Positions 60,901-64,000 of a stretch of DNA of 64,000 nucleotides are shown here, one piece after another. The notes below the pieces were generated by a model. The model had not been told where the DNA came from, did not search any database, and saw nothing but the letters and a program-made list of their open reading frames with translations. Numbering within the stretch: position 1 is the first letter of the stretch; each line of letters begins with the position of its first letter. Position numbers and translations under genes: made by a program. Source of the stretch: Parietichytrium sp. I65-24A (taxonomy: Eukaryota > Sar > Bigyra > Thraustochytrida > Thraustochytriidae); assembly GCA_012862575.1 (NCBI GenBank), contig BLSF01000001.1, positions 806,001-870,000 of the forward strand, given 5' to 3'.

Positions 60901-63432
60901 AATGATGAGAATTTGAAAGACTTTGATCCTCTAGCGCCTCTGCTCCTTGCAATTTCACCTTCCCTCACAAATGTCCCAAAAGTGCGGAATCAAGTCAATC
61001 ACCTGTGATCTCACCAAGGGACCTCATGAAGAGGACCAAACTTTGCAAAAGATTACGCTGTGTAGCTGTGCGCGGAGCGATGTGGCCAACTTTGTGAAGC
61101 TTCAAAAATTCTTGAATACTTGTCAAGGACTCATGCACCTCAGGGACGCACAGCCCTCGACACTTGATTTCGGAGCATGGCGCGATCGGAGCGGAAGATT
61201 ATACTTTCCGAGAGGTCTTCCAATCACGACATGAACTCTGACAAGGACATAAACCAAACCTATGCACAAAAGCATGGCGGCAGTGAAGCACAAATCGATC
61301 TATGCACAACCTTCTTTCTGAGATTCCCATGTTCCAGCCCAGTCGCCAGTTTGGCTTGCAATTCGTCAAGCGTTTTCCATGTGTTGGTCGGCTTTCTCGT
61401 AATACGAAATATTTCGTCTTGATGAGGATCCGAAAGATGTTCGAAAGTGTCGTTTTGTGTTGGAATTGTTGAACTTCAGCAGGTGTTTTCGAATTCCCAA
61501 GCGTTCAAGTCGAGCAGAACTAGCAGAACAAGTTCTTCGTTTTACTTTCCCGATAACAAATCTGCTCGTAATGCTTCTTTATTGCTGCACCTATTCAACA
61601 ACGGCTGCTCCATCGAAGAATGAGAAATGAGCTCGGAACCCTTGGAGCTGCTGGACTGTGCGGAAAACGTCAAATTTGCCCCAGCTGTAAGGCCTTCGTT
61701 CAAAACGGAGCAGCTCGCGGACGGAAGGGAAGGAATGAACAGGTGAAAGATGTTGAAATGAAGGGTTCGAGCAAACTATTTCACAGCCAACTCTTGAATA
61801 CCGATCCCAAAACTCTCATTCATGCATGATGTACAGTCCGAGTTGCTTCTTTTGCAACATACCCATACCGCGACCCCGAAGTATCTCTTAGGTGACGCAA
61901 GACCTTAAGCTGCGACGTCATTGCCACGAAAGTTCGATCTTTAAGCCGCGAAGTCTTTCAATCAAAAGCCTAAACGACACAGCCGCGGCTCTTGCCTCCA
62001 GCCCTCACAAAGTCTGCTGCTGGTAGCTTGTGTACAAATAAGGCGAGGTAAGAACCAACCAAACGTTGGAGGGTTGGATGAGAACTCATTCGGGGAGTTG
62101 CCAGGCAATACGTGTTGGCCAATGTTGGCCACCGTTCCTTCACCACTCCCCTTTCCTTTTCCCGTAATGAGCTGAGCGAAAGTTCAAGTTGTTCTTGTCG
62201 CCACTTGCTAGGAGAGAGAGAAAGAAAGAAAGAAAAAAAAAGCTCTACAAGCTCTACAGCGCAAGAGCATAAGAACATCTCCCCATAACTTCCCACGATG
62301 CAAATGGAAAAGTGCAACCCGCAAAACTCTTCCTTACTGGCAGTTTTCAAGGGCGGCGAGCTTGTGTTTCGAGCCTGTCTTTAGGCCGTATGAAAATTAA
62401 ATCGAGCGGCCAAAATATTTTCGTTTGACGTCGTTTGACGACCGGACAAACCGCCGATGTAGAATTGACTTGGAAACACACCATCATCGTTTCCATCCTT
62501 CTTCCACTTGTCCACAAAACGAGATCTTTAAACTCGTTTGACGACAAGATCTTGTCCACACTTCCCTTTTCCGAATGCTGTTGGTTCTTTGCAAATGAGA
62601 ATATCTAAAACTCGTTTCACGACGACACCAGACCTTTTCGGTTCCCTCACGGAGTTTTGGATCTCTACCGTTTCTGAAATCTCAGAACTGAGAAGATTTC
62701 TTGGCAGTGAATTGAAAAATTTTGGAGTTCAAAAAAGTCTTTGTGCAATCCAAATCTTTCCAAAAAGAGAGATAAAAAAGTCCTAAACTACAGCGTTTTC
62801 TCGGACGTTTTCAAGCATATTGCGTCGCAGCTCCTGCCAACGTCGTCGTTGCTTTGGACCAACTTTCTTTCGGCGACCTATGCAGCTTTGCAAAGATGTC
62901 TCTGTCTGCACTTCGTGCGTGCAAACTCTTCGAAATTCAAACCAAGTAGACCCGGCACGGTCGCACTGACGTGTGAGTTCATGATCTATCCACTCTCCCG
63001 AGACTCCCGAGGACCTCCCAACCCCAATTCAATCCCCAGACTGATATCACTCGACGAACAACGAACTCCTTCGCGAGCCGTTGACGCCTAGCCGCCTTAG
63101 GATCTTCTTACCACTCCCTACCACCCTCCCTAGCCACTCTGTACCTCGTGGGGCGTCGTTACTAATCGTGCATTACTCGATGAATTATTGGCCGAGTGAC
63201 TCCAGCCAAACCAAACCATAACGAGCAGAATGCGCGAAAAGCGCAGCGCTCTCACGGCAATCACCCGCCCGCTGTCGTACGTCACGTGCCGTGTGCCGTG
63301 TGGTACATTGCACGCGCAAGTAGATTTCGTGGTGGCCGCGAGGTCATAGAGCGAGAGGGTTTGGGCATTTGGCAGAGTTTGCAGAGTTTGCAGAGTTGGC
63401 AGCTGGGAGGCTGGGTTTTCAGGTTCGGGAAG

Positions 63433-64000
63433 ATGTCGGCGCTGATGATTCGATGGCTCGGCGCCATGGGTTTCCAGGTCAACTCGCTGGAGGAGAACTG
63501 CGCGGATGGCACGTTGTTCGCGAGGATATTGGTCAGCAAGGGGGCGTGTACGAAGACTGAGGTTTCGCAGCTCCGGCAAGACGCGAGTAATGTGCAAGAC
63601 AGAGCAGACAATTTTGACAAGCTTGAGGAGCCATTGCGCAGAATTGGAATGACTTTTGATACTCGCCTGTTGTCCAAAGTTATTCTCGAAGAACCCGGCG
63701 CAGCCGCCAAGTTTTTGTTTGATCTGAAATGCCAACTTGAGCCTCGAACTGTACCGGAATCGCTCCGGAACCGCAAAAACTCGAGCAACTCAAAGGACGG
63801 AGGCTTTCTGCAGGAAATACAAAAGCCAGAACGCAAGCCCGCTCCAGATCCTCGACTAGAGAAAGCGGTGCAAGGCACTCTTACCAATAAAGAGGTCGCA
63901 GTTGCTATTCATTTGGCCAAGTTTGGAAAGGAGCGGATCGAGAGAGAAAGAGAGATTTTCCGCCTTGAGGCACGAGAAGAGGAACAGTTTCGACTCGCAG
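63433..64000 (+). CDS. SPEF2/CPC1-like flagellar central-pair protein, N-terminal part
   Basis: The gene runs off the window, so only the first 189 residues are seen, with no intron. The start MSALMIRWLGAMGFQVN parallels the SPEF2 start (a CH-like domain opening with a W-L pair). Residues about 1-105 form the calponin-homology-like (CH_2) domain, including FARILVSKG, NFDKLEEPLRRIGMTFD (SPEF2: NFSRLEPTLNLLGVQFD) and EEPGAAAKFLFDLK (SPEF2: EKPGVATKLLYQLY). A charged region rich in Glu and Arg (ERIERERE) begins a likely coiled coil. SPEF2/KPL2 and its Chlamydomonas counterpart CPC1 build the C1b projection of the axonemal central pair. It would be needed for motile zoospore flagella. The Gly- and Trp-containing CH-like fold also occurs in other axonemal proteins, but the phrase EEPG-x-A-x-K-F/L-L is a good SPEF2 marker. 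Confidence 0.8.
   Translation, partial: MSALMIRWLGAMGFQVNSLEENCADGTLFARILVSKGACTKTEVSQLRQDASNVQDRADNFDKLEEPLRRIGMTFDTRLLSKVILEEPGAAAKFLFDLKCQLEPRTVPESLRNRKNSSNSKDGGFLQEIQKPERKPAPDPRLEKAVQGTLTNKEVAVAIHLAKFGKERIEREREIFRLEAREEEQFRLA

Larger units (their letters stand above)
56832..63432. other. Long gene-free stretch (6.6 kb)
   Basis: The left end is the transporter 3 promoter. Around 57090-57470 all three + frames stay open without domain resemblance, so composition rather than coding explains it. Other items are a G-rich tract (57814-57854), ATTGACTGTGA (57965-57975), CGTTTGACG words (62421-62443, 62535, 62612) and a GCAGAGTTT triplet repeat (63371-63400) before the SPEF2-like start. Short frames at 60709-61829 change phase repeatedly; they could be remains of a gene or chance. 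Confidence 0.5.

Noticed and set aside
1-64000. CRISPR arrays, bacterial operons, riboswitches, prophage
   Set aside because: Spliceosomal introns, eukaryote-only families and long spacers show nuclear eukaryotic DNA; no regularly spaced repeats of CRISPR type.

Overview
The window is eukaryotic nuclear DNA. It is gene-sparse and intron-poor: three genes show GT-AG introns of about 85-110 bases (322-407, 9480-9588, 9713-9798, 20274-20376) and nearly all others are single long exons. The gene set points to a flagellated, non-photosynthetic protist: a SPEF2/CPC1-type central-pair protein, a DZIP1-type basal-body protein, APC7, ATG9, a yeast Gat1/Gat2-type acyltransferase and tandem CxxxxC..CxxH ("WRKY19-like") fingers of the kind common in stramenopiles. 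My best guess is a labyrinthulomycete (thraustochytrid-like) stramenopile. This is inference from gene content only.

Layout. 0-9 kb: end of a GDP-mannose-type nucleotide-sugar transporter (+), an acyl-CoA dehydrogenase with a possible peroxisomal tail (-), and an 1807-residue IQ/zinc-knuckle/TPR protein (+). 9-21 kb: APC7 (+) converging on a small coiled-coil protein (-), a TPR protein (+) converging on ATG9 (-), an LRR protein (+) and a small secreted Cys-rich protein (+). 21-27 kb: a DZIP1-like acidic giant (+) and a small membrane protein (+). 27-33.7 kb: 6.8 kb with no gene that I can support. 33.7-45 kb: a five-finger transcription-factor-like protein (+), an unknown 355-residue protein (-), a seven-helix protein with the layout of insect gustatory/odorant receptors (-), an ARK-type kinesin (+), a proline-racemase-family enzyme (-) and a glycerol-3-phosphate acyltransferase (-). 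46.9-56.8 kb: three same-strand sugar-transporter paralogues (-). 56.8-63.4 kb: another long gene-free stretch. 63.4 kb to the end: the start of the SPEF2-like gene (+).

There are no operons. Neighbours look functionally unrelated except for the transporter family, where the two closest copies also share upstream sequence. Convergent pairs have short 3' gaps (150-360 bases). Divergent and intergenic DNA is long and full of microsatellites, short tandem duplications and GTAC palindromes.

The two signals I rate highest are the gustatory-receptor-like membrane protein (37125-38417) and an interspersed motif ATTGAC[A/T]GTGA. I found seven exact copies of the motif, all on the + strand and none on the other strand by eye. 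Start codons were chosen as the first plausible ATG; several open frames extend upstream only through non-ATG codons, and those extensions were dropped.
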